The notes under the pieces are model-generated. The model had not been told where the DNA came from, made no database searches, and saw nothing but the letters and a program-made list of their open reading frames with translations. A program made the position numbers and the translations under genes. 40,648 bases of DNA from Emmonsiellopsis sp. PD_33 (taxonomy: Eukaryota; Ascomycota; Eurotiomycetes; Onygenales; Ajellomycetaceae). The stretch is taken from the NCBI GenBank assembly GCA_032988165.1, contig JANTQF010000323.1:1-40648 (forward strand), read 5' to 3'. Positions 21,693 to 33,800 of this stretch are shown in pieces. Position 1 is the stretch's first letter. The number at the start of each line of letters is the position of its first letter.

Positions 21693-23300
21693 TTAACTCC
21701 CCGCTGCCTGTTTCATGAAGAATCCCTTAACCATCGGCAGCTTATCGACAAGATTCAACCCAAAACTCCTGCCCCACGCCACCGGCCCGTTGCCAGGCAC
21801 ATTATACGCCTTGTGCAGCAAATCACACGCGCCGCCAACCTTTGCGTTAATCAGATATCGCTCCGCAGCGTACTGTTCCAGACTAAGCAGGTCGCCAATG
21901 TCCATGCCATGGCGGACGGCGTACTCGATCGTGCGGTGGAGAGAGGCGACGTCCCCGAGGCCAAGGTTGAGCCCCTGGCCACCTAGCGGGTGGATGACGT
22001 GTGCGGCGTCGCCGACGAGAGCGACGCGCGGGGAGATGTAGGCGGATGCGTGCCTGTGGCGGAGGGGGAAGGAGGCTACGGTCCCTTGTTGGACGGAGGC
22101 GACTGGTGGTGGGATGTGGGATGGGACGGGAGTGTGTTGGAGTCGCCAGGAGAGTTCCTCGCTGTGTTCGGTGGATGGGGTTGCGGGATCTATGGGAGAT
22201 TGTGGTGGTGAAGATGATGTAGGGAGCATGAACATGTACTTTAGATCTGTTATGGAGAGACGGAAGGCGGCGTTCACCATGGCTGTGAAGGCGTCTGCGG
22301 GAAGGGATTTGAGATATGCTGCGTTCCGGACGGTTGTTGACCAGACTAGTGTGGCTTGGTTGTTTGGGAGGGGGAGGAAGGCAACTGGGCCGCCTAGGCC
22401 TGGGAGAAAACGCTGATAAGCTGTTATGGCATCCGAGCGAAGTGCATCTTGGGAAGAGAGGTCCAGGGTAGCTACGACGCCGTGGCGGTCATAGTCCCAG
22501 CCATCTGTTGATATGCCCGCGAACGAACGGACTGGGCTGTTGATCCCATCTGCCCCTATAAGAAGACGAGCAGCAATAGTAGACGGCTCAGCGTTCGCCG
22601 CAGGTGATGAGGGTTTGAGGGTTAGAACGGGCCACGAGGAGAGGTCTGGGCCGTCTGCATAGTCCTCGCCGTTGTTTATAGCAGATACAGAAGTCCCGGA
22701 AAAGATGGACACGTTATTCCCCGGGGATTCTATCCTCGAGAGCATCGCGCGAACCAGATTCGCGTTCTCTGTCATCGTTGCGATAGGTTGCGATTGAGGA
22801 GAATGGGGTTCGACGGACCAATCAAAGGAGATAAGTGCGCCGGTCTCACCATCCCATACATGCATCTCTTGATACGGCTGTACTCGGGAGGTATCTACAT
22901 GGTCCCATACTCCGATTTGCTTAAGGAATGACAAGGAGGAGGGCGTAAGACTGCTCACGCGGTTGGAGAACTGGGTTGAGTCCAAATTCCATGATTTGGC
23001 TTTTGAGAGGTCTTGGGTTTCAATGAGGGCGACTCTGAGTTTGGAGGTAATCGGAGAAGATCCTAGGGGATTCAATTAGCATTAGAAGTTTGGCGGTGAG
23101 ATATATATCAAGAAAGACATACGCAAAGCAGCCACAAGCCCCAATCCGGCTGGTCCTCCCCCCACGCAGACTATGTCATAGACATCTGGGAGCGGGCGGG
23201 ATTTGGAGGACGAAGCAAACGCCCTCTTTCGTAGCTGGAGGCCCCGTCGGCAGGAGGGGCAAACGTAGGACCGCAGTGCTGACTGGGGTAGCGGGCGCAT
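21693..23300 (-). CDS. COQ6: Ubiquinone biosynthesis monooxygenase COQ6
   Basis: FAD-dependent hydroxylase of the mitochondrial CoQ synthome that acts on the benzoquinone ring. Two exons, 23300-23123 and 23062-21693 (intron 23063-23122, GTATGT donor), 515 residues. The N-terminus MRPLPQSALRSYVCPSCRRG is a plausible mitochondrial presequence. The ADP-binding loop is DIVCVGGGPAGLGL (glycines at about 47-52); the middle DG motif is LLIGADGINSPVR; the FAD/ribose motif is VALVGDAAHVIHPLGGQGLN. Length and motif order match UbiH/COQ6 monooxygenases. Longer upstream ATGs in the same frame exist, but this start leaves a normal presequence. Downstream, the gene converges on the NLR gene with about 300 bp between stop codons. 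No lesions seen. Confidence 0.93.
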
Positions 23301-24655
23301 GGCGAGAATTGGAGTCCCGATGGCGGGCAATTCGTGGTGGTGGATGTTGCTGTCAATGGATGGACGTTGATCTTGAAGTTGCCAACCACATGCAAACAGT
23401 GCAAACTGCAGCCTTGGCATCAGACACATCACGTGATTGAACTTCCCCAGGCGCGACATCATCTCAAGACTCTACAGAATCAATACATCCACATGAAAGA
23501 AATCAATGTTGAGATGTCCATGGCCCCGGAAAGTTTGTCTCAGACAAGGTTTTGATTTCCCATCAGCTTGAGCTGGCGGCATTGACTTTCGGCCCCTTCA
23601 ATTCATCAACGTCGCTGCAACGGTGGGCATGGATCCCGGGCTTGAGCCAACTCCTCCCCCAACTGCATCGCATCTTGGATGAACCCAAGCTCATTCCGCT
23701 ATCTTGTTTTGCATGTGCTTCTCGCTAACCAGGCCTTGACCGCAGCTGATGGCAAATTCCGTCTATGCTCTGCCATCTTGCTGCTGCAGGCTGTCTGACG
23801 GTGTGTTTCTTTCACGTGCTTGACGTCACTCGCAAAAATGGTCGGCGTTATTTATAGAAATTTAGTTAGTGGCTGGTGGGCTTGTTGGATCGCATCGCTG
23901 ACATTGAACCAGATCGATCCGCTTCCTGTCACTGACTCCTGAGTCCTGGCTCTGCGTCGACGGCAGCTTTAGACGAACCCCGCTGGCGTTCTGCGCCGCA
24001 ACCCCGGCGGGCGCAATGTTGGGTGGGAGTTCCCGGCTCCGGTCGCCCTCATTTGCCCATGCACGGGGGCTAAGCCACCCCTTGACCCTGGATTGATTAG
24101 TCTGCTTCGGCGAAAGGCCACCAACAAGAGAAATTCTGTCCGAGGAGATTCCAGCAGATGCCACTGGACAGTGGATGGGCCAGCTATCCGACTTGGGTAG
24201 TTTCTGCCAGCCCCCCTGAACATGCGAGTTTTCGTTTCCTCCCTAATCAGTGGCAAATACGCGGTTCCCGAAAGGCACCAATAATGACTTTCCCTCCTTG
24301 AGGGCCAATATTTGATACTCGCTATTCGCCTAAACCCTCTGGTCTTCCACTGGTTGTGTTTCTTCATCAAAGTCGCCGAAAGCTCCTGTTGAGGCAGCCC
24401 CGTTTTCGAGCAGGAATGTGGAGAGCTATTTTTGCCATTGCGGTTTAGTCCGGCTTGGAAGGCAAAAAGGATCCTTCGCAGGCCGATCCCCTGTTCAGAT
24501 CTAACTTGCTTGAAACCCCGGCGCATTTAAATACTTTGTCCGCTCCTCACCATGCTTACTAGCATCAGCATCAACATCAACATCAGCATCTCCTTTACTG
24601 TTTCCTTCACAACCTGACCATCCACCATCTTCCTGTCGAAGCCAGATCAAGAAAC
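23301..24655. other. Divergent intergenic region between COQ6 and a small hypothetical gene
   Basis: About 1.35 kb with no supported gene; minus-strand ORFs at 23862-24526 have no recognisable domain. The promoter of the downstream gene is suggested by CATTTAAATAC at 24524-24534, followed by an imperfect CATCAA/CATCAG hexamer repeat (24561-24592) and a CT-rich leader. Confidence 0.45.
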
Positions 24656-25347
24656 ATGTCCGGCCAATCGCGTGCGACAACTAGTACCATAACGACATCA
24701 TCGCTTTATCCCACATCACCATCATTTTCAGACGATGGCCGATTTGCCTACTTCAGCCCGAACTTTGCGCACTCTGGATGTCCACCAAGGTACACCAAAC
24801 TACAAACCTGGGAGCTTCCTATGCAATACGAACATGAAATCTATCTCCAGCTCACAGCTGGTGACGACGGGATTCCTGAGAAAACGGCCAACCAACTCCA
24901 TCTCGAGGTGAGTTTCTCCTTTACACAATCAAATGCACCCAAAACATCGTGCCTTCAACATAATGTTCCATGAACAACATCCCCCTTTACTTCCGCTATG
25001 TACCCCACCCATCCAACCCCAAAACTCACATCAAAATCCAGGAACGCTCACGCCACCTAACCACTCGCGCACATGACCCCGCCGTCTCCGACCCTCAAAA
25101 CTCCCCCAGCTCCATCGACTTCGAATGCGCCGAGATCCAAAGACTACGAGCCTACGAGCATCAACTGAACTCCTCTTCCTCATCCTCTTCCTATTCCACA
25201 TCAAAACCCCGACCGCATGCCAAATCAAATCGTACTCCCAGCACGCGCTCGCCTCAAAGGATACCATCTTCCGCCTCTTCGCGATCAACGATGATGTCGG
25301 CGACAGCGAGGATAACGACGATAGACGATCGGCCTAATTGGATTTGA
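24656..25347 (+). CDS. Small Ser-rich hypothetical protein
   Basis: Two exons, 24656-24907 and 25042-25347, joined by a phase-0 GTGAGT/CAG intron of 134 bp, predict 185 residues. Exon 1 (MSGQSRATTSTITTSSLYPTSPSF...) has ordered-looking sequence around RYTKLQTWELPMQYEHEIYLQL. Exon 2 is polar, with a poly-Ser run and a basic Ser/Thr/Arg tail ending DDRPNWI. No domain, signal peptide or membrane segment is visible. A coding call is supported by clean splice sites, a CT-rich leader with a TATA-like element, and an open spliced frame. It is followed by a GATCT tandem repeat (about 25345-25365). Probably a lineage-specific, partly disordered protein; function unknown. Confidence 0.6.
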
Positions 25348-26483
25348 TCTGATCTGATCTGATTTTGATGTTTGGTGTACGATTACCATGACGTCATGAT
25401 GGGAGTTTTTGTTTTCTTTTTTCCTCTTGCTATTTTTAATTTACCAAGCGACGGAGCATGGCTGCACTACGTGGGATTATATATATATTTTTGGAAGGGA
25501 AGCGATGGTGTTTTTTTTTTAACTGGAAGACTTGCTTATCTTCTTACCAATCAGATGCTGTTGGGGGGGGAGGGAGGGGGAGGCCATGTATGTATGTACG
25601 TACATGTACCAACCCTGCCCCCTAACCCACCCACCCCAGTACTTTTCTTCATTGAATGAAGTGGTTATCATATATTTTTAATATATTATTTAATGAACTA
25701 TCACAGGCCTCAGTGAAGGCTTTATTTTCTACCTCTAATTAAATTACCCCAGTTCTATTCCCATCTTAATTAGGTGATCATTTGTCAAGATAATCTCTCT
25801 CTCACACACACCTCTTTAATTATAGAAAAATTAGGTAAATAGGAAGCAGAAAAAATAGTAATGTAACCTGACATACACCTCATTAAAATCTCACCTTGGT
25901 GCAGGCTGGATAATAGCTTTTCCACTATCGAGCGAGTAAGAAGGAGATAGGTGATTAAGGGGGGTGCAGGATGGGAAGCGGGCGGGTAAGTAGGAGTAAT
26001 AAAGGTGATGGGATGGCAGGGTAGTAGGAGAGTGGGGTCGTAGGGGTAATGGGAGGGCCAGTAGTAAGAGGGGTGAGATAATAGAAGTAGTAGGGTAGGG
26101 GTAGTAGGGCAATAGGTGGTAGGGGTGGGTGGTAGAAGGGAGACGGGGGTGAAGCAAGCGAACTAACAAGTCTGTCTTGTCTGCCACAGACTGACCAAGA
26201 AGAATTTGCCATTGCGATGATAAAAATAAATGCTATTATAACATTTGTCATACCTTCATACTTCATGAAAAAAGCCAAAAAAAAAAAAAAAACGTGAGGG
26301 AGAAAAGAAGCCCCTAAGGAGCATAACATGAAGGGGTGCGTAGCAGGCTCGGATGGGTAAAATCAAACAAATTAATGCCAGCCAAAGCCAGTCAGTCATT
26401 CAATCGGTCCATTCTCAAACAACCAAACAAAAACAGGCACAGGACCGTTTAGTTAAGCCATAACAAGACCATGAATAAGCTCA
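25348..26483. other. Intergenic region with G/A-rich and AT-rich tracts
   Basis: Contains a T-run (25511-25520), a G-rich patch (25561-25582), an AT-rich stretch (25660-25860), the dispersed repeat at 25811-25925, then a degenerate GGGTAGTAGG-type purine tract (25955-26150) and a poly-A run (26278-26293). No gene seen; the proline/tyrosine ORFs opposite the purine tract are compositional. Confidence 0.5.
25811..25925 (+). repeat. Dispersed repeat, copy 2
   Basis: Inverted relative to copy 1 at 17104-17201, with the same order of blocks (CTCTTTAAT...ATAGAAAAA, CACCTCATTAAAA, TGCAGGCTGGATAATAG, TTTTCCAC). It sits at the edge of an AT-rich stretch. No target duplication or coding capacity was identified. 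Confidence 0.55.
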
Positions 26484-28086
26484 TCATGAGTCTTCCCCAA
26501 TCAACCCCTCCGCCCTTCCCTTATCCGCATGCCTACGTTGATACTCCTGATGCCCCTCCCCCTCCGCCTCCATCTCGACAATAAATCTCTCCCACGTCGC
26601 CAGCACCCCCTGGTAGAACTCAACATGCTTCTCCGCCAGCGCACCCAGCGTATCACGAAACTCGACGGCCTTGATGCGTTCAAAATCCGCCACTTCACGC
26701 ACGACTTCCTCGTCGAACATTTCAGAGGTGATTTTGGAACTCTCCACCTCACGCGTTAGCTCGTCGATGCGGAGTTCTAGCTTGCGCACGCGCTCGCGGC
26801 GGGATTGCTCGTGGTCGACGCCGCGCATGTCTTCCATTTTGGAGCGGATGAAAGAGGCCGGGTTGCTGGTGAGGGGGTTGGGGGAATAGTAGGAGGCTGG
26901 GTTGCTAGTGAGGCCGTCCCGGTCCGAGACGGCTTTGTTTCGGTAGTCGACTAGGCCTTCGAAATCGAGTTGTTTCTGTTCGCGCGTTTTTAAGAGGGAT
27001 TTGAGAGAGAGGATGTACGCTTCCATGTCGCGGAGGCTGCCTAGGTAGTTTTGATCTGTGTGGTCTTTGAGCGTTTTGATTCCGCGCGCGGTTTCTTCTA
27101 CTGAGGCCGCGAATATCTGTAATGGTACCTCGACATCTGGTTCAAGGACGACAAGTTTGCGGAATTGGGTGGCTAGCTCGTTATAGTCAGTTTCAAGGTC
27201 TGTTTCCCGGCGGGCGACTCTCGCGACTATTTTCTCGACATGGTTTAAGTCCTCATCAAGCTTGTCGGCTTTCTCCTTTACCTCGATAAATCGTTTATCG
27301 GTTTTATGCACTTTTGTAAAAGCATTTACAAACGTGTCGGCGAAGTTATCAAATATGCCTGTTGGCCCAGTGTCAGAAGCACTAGTGGAGCTCCGCGAGG
27401 GGCGAAGTCGCATATGGGCATTCCAGTCTGCGGATTCCAAGAATATGACTAGTATCGGGGCACGGCGGAGGACAGGGTGGAGAGTTAGCCGTTTGATAAA
27501 CCGGTGGAGAGACCAGGCACGGCGCTGGGTGAAATCGGCTCCAAATCGATCGCCTCGGACATATTCCATCTTGTGTTTATCTGGTAGAGGTGGGACTGCG
27601 CAAGCTGGGTATTCGCGGAATAACGTATTATATAGGAAATAGAAGTCTGTATAGCGTCGACGGACACTGAACTCGGGCTTTTGGAAGGATTTGAAGTCCG
27701 TCTGTCAGAGCCATCACAAACCGGGTATTGTTAGCTATGCAGTCATTTATGTAGCGGGGCGCCGGAAGAGGTAGCTAGCTCCTTAGGGTACTGACATGAG
27801 TAGTGACGAGATAGGAAATATAGGCATCTTTCGTGCCGCTGTTCTCTTTCAATGGAGAGTCCACCGTGCATTCCAATACCCCATCCGCGATTCCGGCCAA
27901 ATCACTGTGGCCCAAGTCAGCGTGGCCAGGCTGCGCTTCCTCGCTGGCGGAGCTCATCCGCCGCTTTCCATTGACATCGCTGGATCTCTCGGGTTCCTCG
28001 TCGGTACCAGATGTTGTTGGCCGTGATATATCGCTATCAGGGCCGCCATTCCGCCACGAGACGCTGTCGAAATCGCTGTGGTCCAT
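26484..28086 (-). CDS. ATG24: Sorting nexin Atg24/Snx4 (PX-BAR)
   Basis: Endosomal sorting nexin that binds PI3P and acts in retrieval from endosomes and selective autophagy. Exons 28086-27796 and 27701-26484 (phase-0 intron of 94 bp with GTCAGT donor) give 502 residues. The acidic, Ser-rich N-terminus (MDHSDFDSVSWRNGGPDSD) leads into the PX domain at about residues 70-195, with the PI3P-binding RRYTDF at 112-117 and YREYP-like/PPLPDKHKMEYVRGDRF blocks. The C-terminal half is a long BAR-type helical region (FVNAFTKVHKTDKRFIEVKEKADKLDE onward, split here only for description), including TDQNYLGSLRDMEAYI. Length matches the fungal family. The start is fixed by the conserved MDHSDFDSVSW. No lesions seen. 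Confidence 0.94.
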
Positions 28087-28666
28087 TGTGAGCTCATCCG
28101 CAGCCTGGGCCGATGGAGGGGCGAGATCGGAGGGAACGGGTGACGTAGGACTGGGTGTAGTGGGATAAATATCGGGACGCGGAGACGGGGAACAGGTGAT
28201 GTAAAATGTTCTGGGAGGGGATGTGGTAAAGACGGGGAATGGCGCAGATAGCTAATATCTAACTTGAAGTTCAGGCCGCTGGAGGTTGAGGTTGGCGGCG
28301 AGGTTTCACGTGGTTGACGTGGAAGCGAGCGGCTTCGTCATCGGCCATGTCACTCGCCCGCGTTTTTTTGGTGGAGCGGTACTTTGCTTTGTCTTCCGCC
28401 CAACACGGAAATAAATAAATATCAAATATCATATATCAATTAAATACACCAGTTTCCCCCTTTCCAGCGCTTCTATCCAAGACAGCTCTAACAAATACAG
28501 GCCCAAGATCCCGAAATACTCATTTCCCAGCCGTCTGCCAACACACAGAATGGCCAACCCTCGCCATACCAACCTCCCTACTCCAGCTAACACACCCCCT
28601 CGCTCCGCCGCCAACTTACCTCTTCCCACCTCCCATCCCATCCCATTGCTCCTAGGACCATTTATA
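28087..28666. other. ATG24 upstream region and 3' flank of the next gene
   Basis: Contains the ATG24 promoter (on the minus strand) and a CACGTG-containing stretch at about 28308-28313 (TTTCACGTGGTTGACGTGG), which could bind bHLH or bZIP factors; function unproven. ORFs on both strands at 28429-28680 overlap each other and show no domain. Confidence 0.4.
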
Positions 28667-28996
28667 TTAGACAAGCCTCATCACCGCCCCCTTCACATGC
28701 AGAAGCTTCAAGCACAGCACATCCCGGCCCTGCCTCATCCTCAACAGCGCCAGCGTCGCCTGCAGATTATACTGATCCAGCGGGGACGAGGCGGGGAACA
28801 CCCCTCCGGGCTCTGTCCGGTCCCACAGTATCTCCAGCCCCTCGAACGTGAAGTCCTCCATCAGCCGGGGAATGCGGGACTGGATTTCATTCTGGATCAG
28901 GCGGAGGAGGGCGCCGTGGGTTATGCCCGTGTCGATGAGGATGGGTGTTGAGAGGTGCGAGAGGCGGAGCATGATGGCGATTAGGGGGAAGGACAT
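28667..28996 (-). CDS. Small conserved-looking hypothetical protein
   Basis: Single exon, 109 residues: MSFPLIAIMLRLSHLSTPILIDTG at the start (quoted only to show the double Met), then GALLRLIQNEIQSRIP, FTFEGLEILWDRTEPGG and SSPLDQYNLQATLALLRM. The composition is balanced, with regularly spaced hydrophobic residues, unlike the low-complexity shadow ORFs nearby, so it is probably a real folded protein. Met1 or Met9 could be the start. I do not recognise the family. It is transcribed in the same direction as ATG24, about 580 bp upstream of it. Confidence 0.55.
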   Translation of the reverse strand: MSFPLIAIMLRLSHLSTPILIDTGITHGALLRLIQNEIQSRIPRLMEDFTFEGLEILWDRTEPGGVFPASSPLDQYNLQATLALLRMRQGRDVLCLKLLHVKGAVMRLV

Positions 28997-30577
28997 TTTT
29001 TGAGGTTTGTTTTGGTTGGTGGCTGTGGTTGGGTTGGTGGTGATGGGCGGGTGTGGGAGCGGGTATGGTATGTATCAATTGGACGTTCAACTAAGACTAC
29101 GGCGGAGATGGGAGTCCCCCGAGAATGTTCAAGGTGGTATAGTATATAAGAGAAAAAAAGCATTCCTTTCAAAGCTGACTAGAAGATAAGAAGCAGCAAT
29201 GACACCCTTACATATAACCAATAGTTCAGACCCTGTGTTGTCGTCACCTATCTCACAAACCACAAAACCAGTTTCGGCCCTATTGACATGATCCCTTTCA
29301 TGCACTCTGCACATATATCCCACAGTTCCCCAAGCAGGCAGCCCGTTTTCTTATCGACGAATAACAAGCGGCATCAGTTGACCAATACCAGCCCAAACCT
29401 TCGCCCACCCTTTATTTACTTCCCACTGCCTCCTCTGGTCCCTACATGCACGTCGCAGTCATCCAAGTTACCGCACTGGCGGGGAAGCTTGTCCAGGCCA
29501 CGAAGGGTGCGCCAGATACTTTACGGCAGACAATACAGTGTGTTAGGTTGAGGGGTAGTGAAGATGTTTGCTGGTGGAGGAGACGGTGGAGCAGATACAG
29601 ACGCCACGACAGATAGATCCATGGGTGCATTCGATATTGGCCAACCTACATTGCCTTGCAGGAGCAGCCCGCGGCCTTCTTAACGGCTGGGTTGAAAGGG
29701 GGAAAGTGTTTTTTTTATCCAGTCTGATAAGTATGGGATGTCTCGAGTACTAGATATTTCTGGTAGCCTGGTAGGTTCTGTCAGGGGTTTCTTATTCGAT
29801 GATGACCACAACCGCGACACTTTTGTTTTTTTTTTTTTTTTTTGAACATCAAGTCATACCAATTTGTACCATCCAGAGTAGGATGGTGTTAGGCCATGAG
29901 GATAGATTGAACCACAGAACTAAGATAATTGAGGGAGAGAATGACGAAGAGGTGCCATGTCATTTGCACGCTTAGTACGCCCCATACAAATCCATCAGTA
30001 ACAAGCCGCACCCACACCCCTATTACTCTCCTCCCTCCTACTACCCTATTACCTCTTCTCTCTCTTCCCCCTACTACTCTCCTCTCCCCTCCCCTCCATC
30101 ATCCTCTTTCACTTGACCACCTCTCTTCCCCCTTTACCCCATCGCCTCATGTGTGGATGTTGATGGCAAGGGCGAGGTAGGAGGTACCCGACATGTGGCT
30201 CGTCGCCAATTGGAGGGGACACGTCTTCTCCTTGCTTCTCGTCGTCTTCTTCCTCTATCTTCGCTTAGGGTCAGTTGCTCCCGTCTACCGTCTTGTGGAT
30301 ATATTTCTCCACTCTCTTGCTAGCTTAGATAACTTTAACAACGTTAAAGTTGGTTAAATTGTTACCTTTCGCATGTTCCCCACCCTACAAATGGGGAAGC
30401 TGCAGCATGGGACCGGGAGGGCGCCAACGGATCCCTGCCCCTGGCTGCTGATTGGCAGCAGCGGAGTAGCATCCTGCCCTGGAGAACATGCCTTGCACAG
30501 GCTCGAATGTTATTACATGTAGAGCTATTGACTGTGCTAGATGTTGTTGGCCTTGATATGGAAGCGACCTAGAAAGC
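28997..30577. other. Intergenic region left of the Gypsy element
   Basis: Apart from the GFA-like fragment at 29442-29690, no gene is supported. It contains a poly-T run at 29824-29842, a CT-rich tract with CTACTA/CTATTA motifs (30020-30130) resembling the reverse of the purine tract at 25955-26150, and a short GTTAAA-rich stretch near 30330-30360. Confidence 0.4.
29442..29690 (-). pseudogene. GFA-family (glutathione-dependent formaldehyde-activating-like) fragment
   Basis: On the minus strand, 29442-29545 encodes CIVCRKVSGAPFVAWTSFPASAVTW, the second zinc-binding block of GFA-fold proteins (CxxC, usually followed by SGAPFVAW). About 130 nt upstream, near 29655-29680, the same strand reads GCSCKAM before a possible GTAGGT donor, resembling the first CxC block (GxCxCGAV). 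I could not build a complete model: no clear start codon upstream, and the C-terminal block is missing or beyond a further intron after MTATCM. It is either a multi-exon gene with poorly visible short exons or a decayed copy. Domain match is good; gene status is uncertain. Confidence 0.45.
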
Positions 30578-30581
30578 ATAC

Positions 30582-30827
30582 TGTGAGGGGTCACGTGGTC
30601 TCCGACCTCCGGGTCAGCAACCTAGTGCACCTGGACCTTCCAGTTGGAAAGGTTGGCAACCAGGCCTGTATTTGAAGGGGAAATCCCCCCAGTTCTCTAG
30701 CTTTTAGAAATCATTGATCCTACAGTTTCTAGGTGATGATCAAGGTGTTTTCTATTGTGTTTCTTTGTGAGAGTCTTCAGGTAGTTAGGTAGCAGACCTC
30801 AAGAGCAAGAGGTATACTAGCCTTTCA
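30582..30827 (+). repeat. 5' LTR of the Gypsy element
   Basis: 246 bp, TGTGAGGGG...CCTTTCA, with TG/CA ends. Aligns without gaps to 38408-38653; I count about 38 differences, all transitions. Preceded by ATAC, the probable target duplication. Confidence 0.93.
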
Positions 30828-33800
30828 GTTTAGCATCCCCACAAGAAGGCTTTATTCTGCTAGTTAAACAACCAAACAAGAAGGATACCAGAAGAGAAAG
30901 AAAAAAAAGAGTAAGGTAGATTAGATAAATAATAAGTAGAGGATAACCTTCTCATTTCATGATGTAATGATCTGTTTTGAGATCACTGATAGTAGATAGT
31001 CATTTAGTGAGTAATTAATCAATCATATCTTAAGTTGTAGGGGTAGATAGTAAGTAGATCAGTAGTGCAGATTCAGGATTAACTAAGTTAGAATAAAAAG
31101 TAGAACTTACTCTTCTAATTACTTCATCAATGAAATTAGAATCAAGTAGGAGTGGTAAAATAGCTGGCAAAGAAATCTAAATCTAGTTTTTCAAGAGAAG
31201 TAATAATGGAGTAAAGGATCTCAAGAAGTATATTAAGAATGTAAAGAATGATATTGAAAACTAATAAGAGAAGATAAAGATAGAAAAGATAAAGTAAATA
31301 AAGATCTAAATGTTTTATAAATATTTAAGAAAGAAAGTTAGAATATGATATGATAATCAATCTATAAAGATTAAGGCAGACTAGGACCTCTTCAAAGTAA
31401 AATTCCTAGGATATTATAAGGTTGAGCAGGTAGACCCTGATACCCATAAAATACTAGCTATAAAGTAGGTTGCTGGCCTAGAATAAAAGAAAGAGGAGAA
31501 AATTAAAAACTACATTAGTAGAGAGGAGATAATAGCTAATCTGATAGATGTAGAGATAATGAATCTAAGCTATATATTAATTTAAAATCTATAAAATGAG
31601 AATTAGTAGGATCTAATTAGAATGAAATGCTAATAAGACTATATCTTTTATAATATTAAGAAGATCATCAGATAGATCTATATAGATAATAAAATGCTTA
31701 TAATAGCTTAGCTGACTAATTCTAACTTAATTGCATCTCAACTAGTTAGTAATGAGAACCTCCTTAAGTAAACACTGTAAACCCTGTTGAAACTAATGAG
31801 GTAAATAATGATGATAAATAAGTAGCTAGCTGATACTAATAGAATAGAACTAACAGAACTAATAATTAATAGAAGTTAATTAACCCCTCTAAGGACTAGC
31901 AGATAGATGAGTAGAATGATTACATATTTTACCTATTAGTAGATAAAATACTATTTTTTGAACTATTTAAATAAATTGATATAAATCCTGTAATGACTGA
32001 TTATGGCCAATATGATCTTAGAGTTAGAAAGAGGAGAAAAAGATATCACACATGCAGTCTATATACTGCTAGTAAATCTAGTGGAATTAGCAGGAGTAAT
32101 TATAATTAATATAGCAGAGCATATAGAGTCTAAGAGAACAACTTAGCTGACTAAGAACCTATTATAGAAGGTAGTAGAAGAATGAGTAATGAAGAATTAT
32201 AAAGTTAAGAATAAGAGTAAGGTAAAGATAGTTTAATAAGCTAATCAGATAGGTGATAATGACTCAGAGCTTAGCTCTAATCCTAATATTAAGTGATTTT
32301 TAGGGAAAAGATTGCTAATAAATATAGAGAAGAAGAATGTTAATCTAGTACTAAATATACTTTAACAGCAATCAACTTAAATGATAGCTGTAGTGAAGTA
32401 GAAGATAATTTTAATTAATTAATGACTCTTAAAAGTTCTATATTTAATAAGAGTTATAATGAAAGGGGATAATATCTGGTTTGACATTAAAGAGATTATG
32501 AGACTTGAAGTTATAATTTCATTAGCTTAATTACTTAATAAGTTGGAAACTGTATGTAGGGAATTTGCATGATACCTTCAAAATGCAGCCTCAAAATTCA
32601 GGTAATTAACCTCAATTGAGAAAATGGGTGTGAGAGTCACAGTAATCAATGTAGTGTTACTGAAAGAGCAAATAGAGGCTCTTATAGTAAAGGTAGAAGC
32701 ACTGCCAGATAATAGGAATAATAAGATTTTATTTATAATGATATGAGTAAAGAGTGTTTAGATCTCTCAAATATTAGTAGATAGAGAGTTATTAATGGAA
32801 ATAATTATAAAAAGGGTTATTGATTAGTTTTCTAAGTGAGCTATCCATACAGTTAGGTCATAATTAATAAGTATAATAAATAGTTATATAACTACATTAG
32901 ATTAGGCCATTCTTCTACCAGTCAATCTCATGGGGATTCAGGCCACTATCAAGACTTATATTGTGGATGTCACCTTGTACAACTTACTTCTTAGAGTCAA
33001 CTGGATGAGAAGGATAAAATTCATCACTAATTATAATACTGAGAAAATAGAAATCAAGGGGAGCACAGGCATCATCAAAAGGTTAGAAGGGTTAATAGTG
33101 TTAATTCAAATAATCAAAAATGTGCCTATAGATATGCTATTCCCATTGGACATCAAGGACAATAAGAAGACTAAATGGATAAATATAGATAAAAAGCTAC
33201 AAAGAATAATTAAAGGGGAGAAGGATAATAAGGATGGAGGGAAGTTAAGAAAAGAACACCTTTAAGTTATCTTATCCTGGTAACTTAAAGGGATTTAAGA
33301 GGGCAGTACATTGAGAACTGATAGAAAATGTAGGTAAATATCTAAAGACCTTTTTCTTTTTACTTATAGTTAATTAATGACCTGTAGAATATCTTATAGG
33401 TGAAGAAAACAGCAATATGAGTAAGTAAGAAGAGGAACTGACAGGACCATGATTCTAAATATTAGTGAGTTAATACTAATGAGGTTGTAAGAAGGGAGGT
33501 AATAATGATGATAATAATTAAAGGAGAAGGAAAGTAAAATAATATAAAGAATGTATATTTACCATTTAATTTAGAGGTAGAAGGGGCTTTTTCAATGAAG
33601 AGGAAACCAGTGAAATGTAAATTATTAATAGAGGTATAAAAAATCATTAATAAATGATTTGAAGGATGTAATATAATAATAGAAAATATAGTAGTAATTA
33701 AGGAGTAGAAATAGAAAGTAAAGTGATTATTATATATATAGAGAGATTATTTCATTATAGAACTTACTCAGATTTGAGCAACTAACTTGATGAAGCATTT

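Noticed and set aside
32930..33265. Stand-alone plus-strand gene of 111 residues
   Set aside because: It lies inside the Gypsy element at the protease position and reads like a retropepsin-region remnant, not a host gene.
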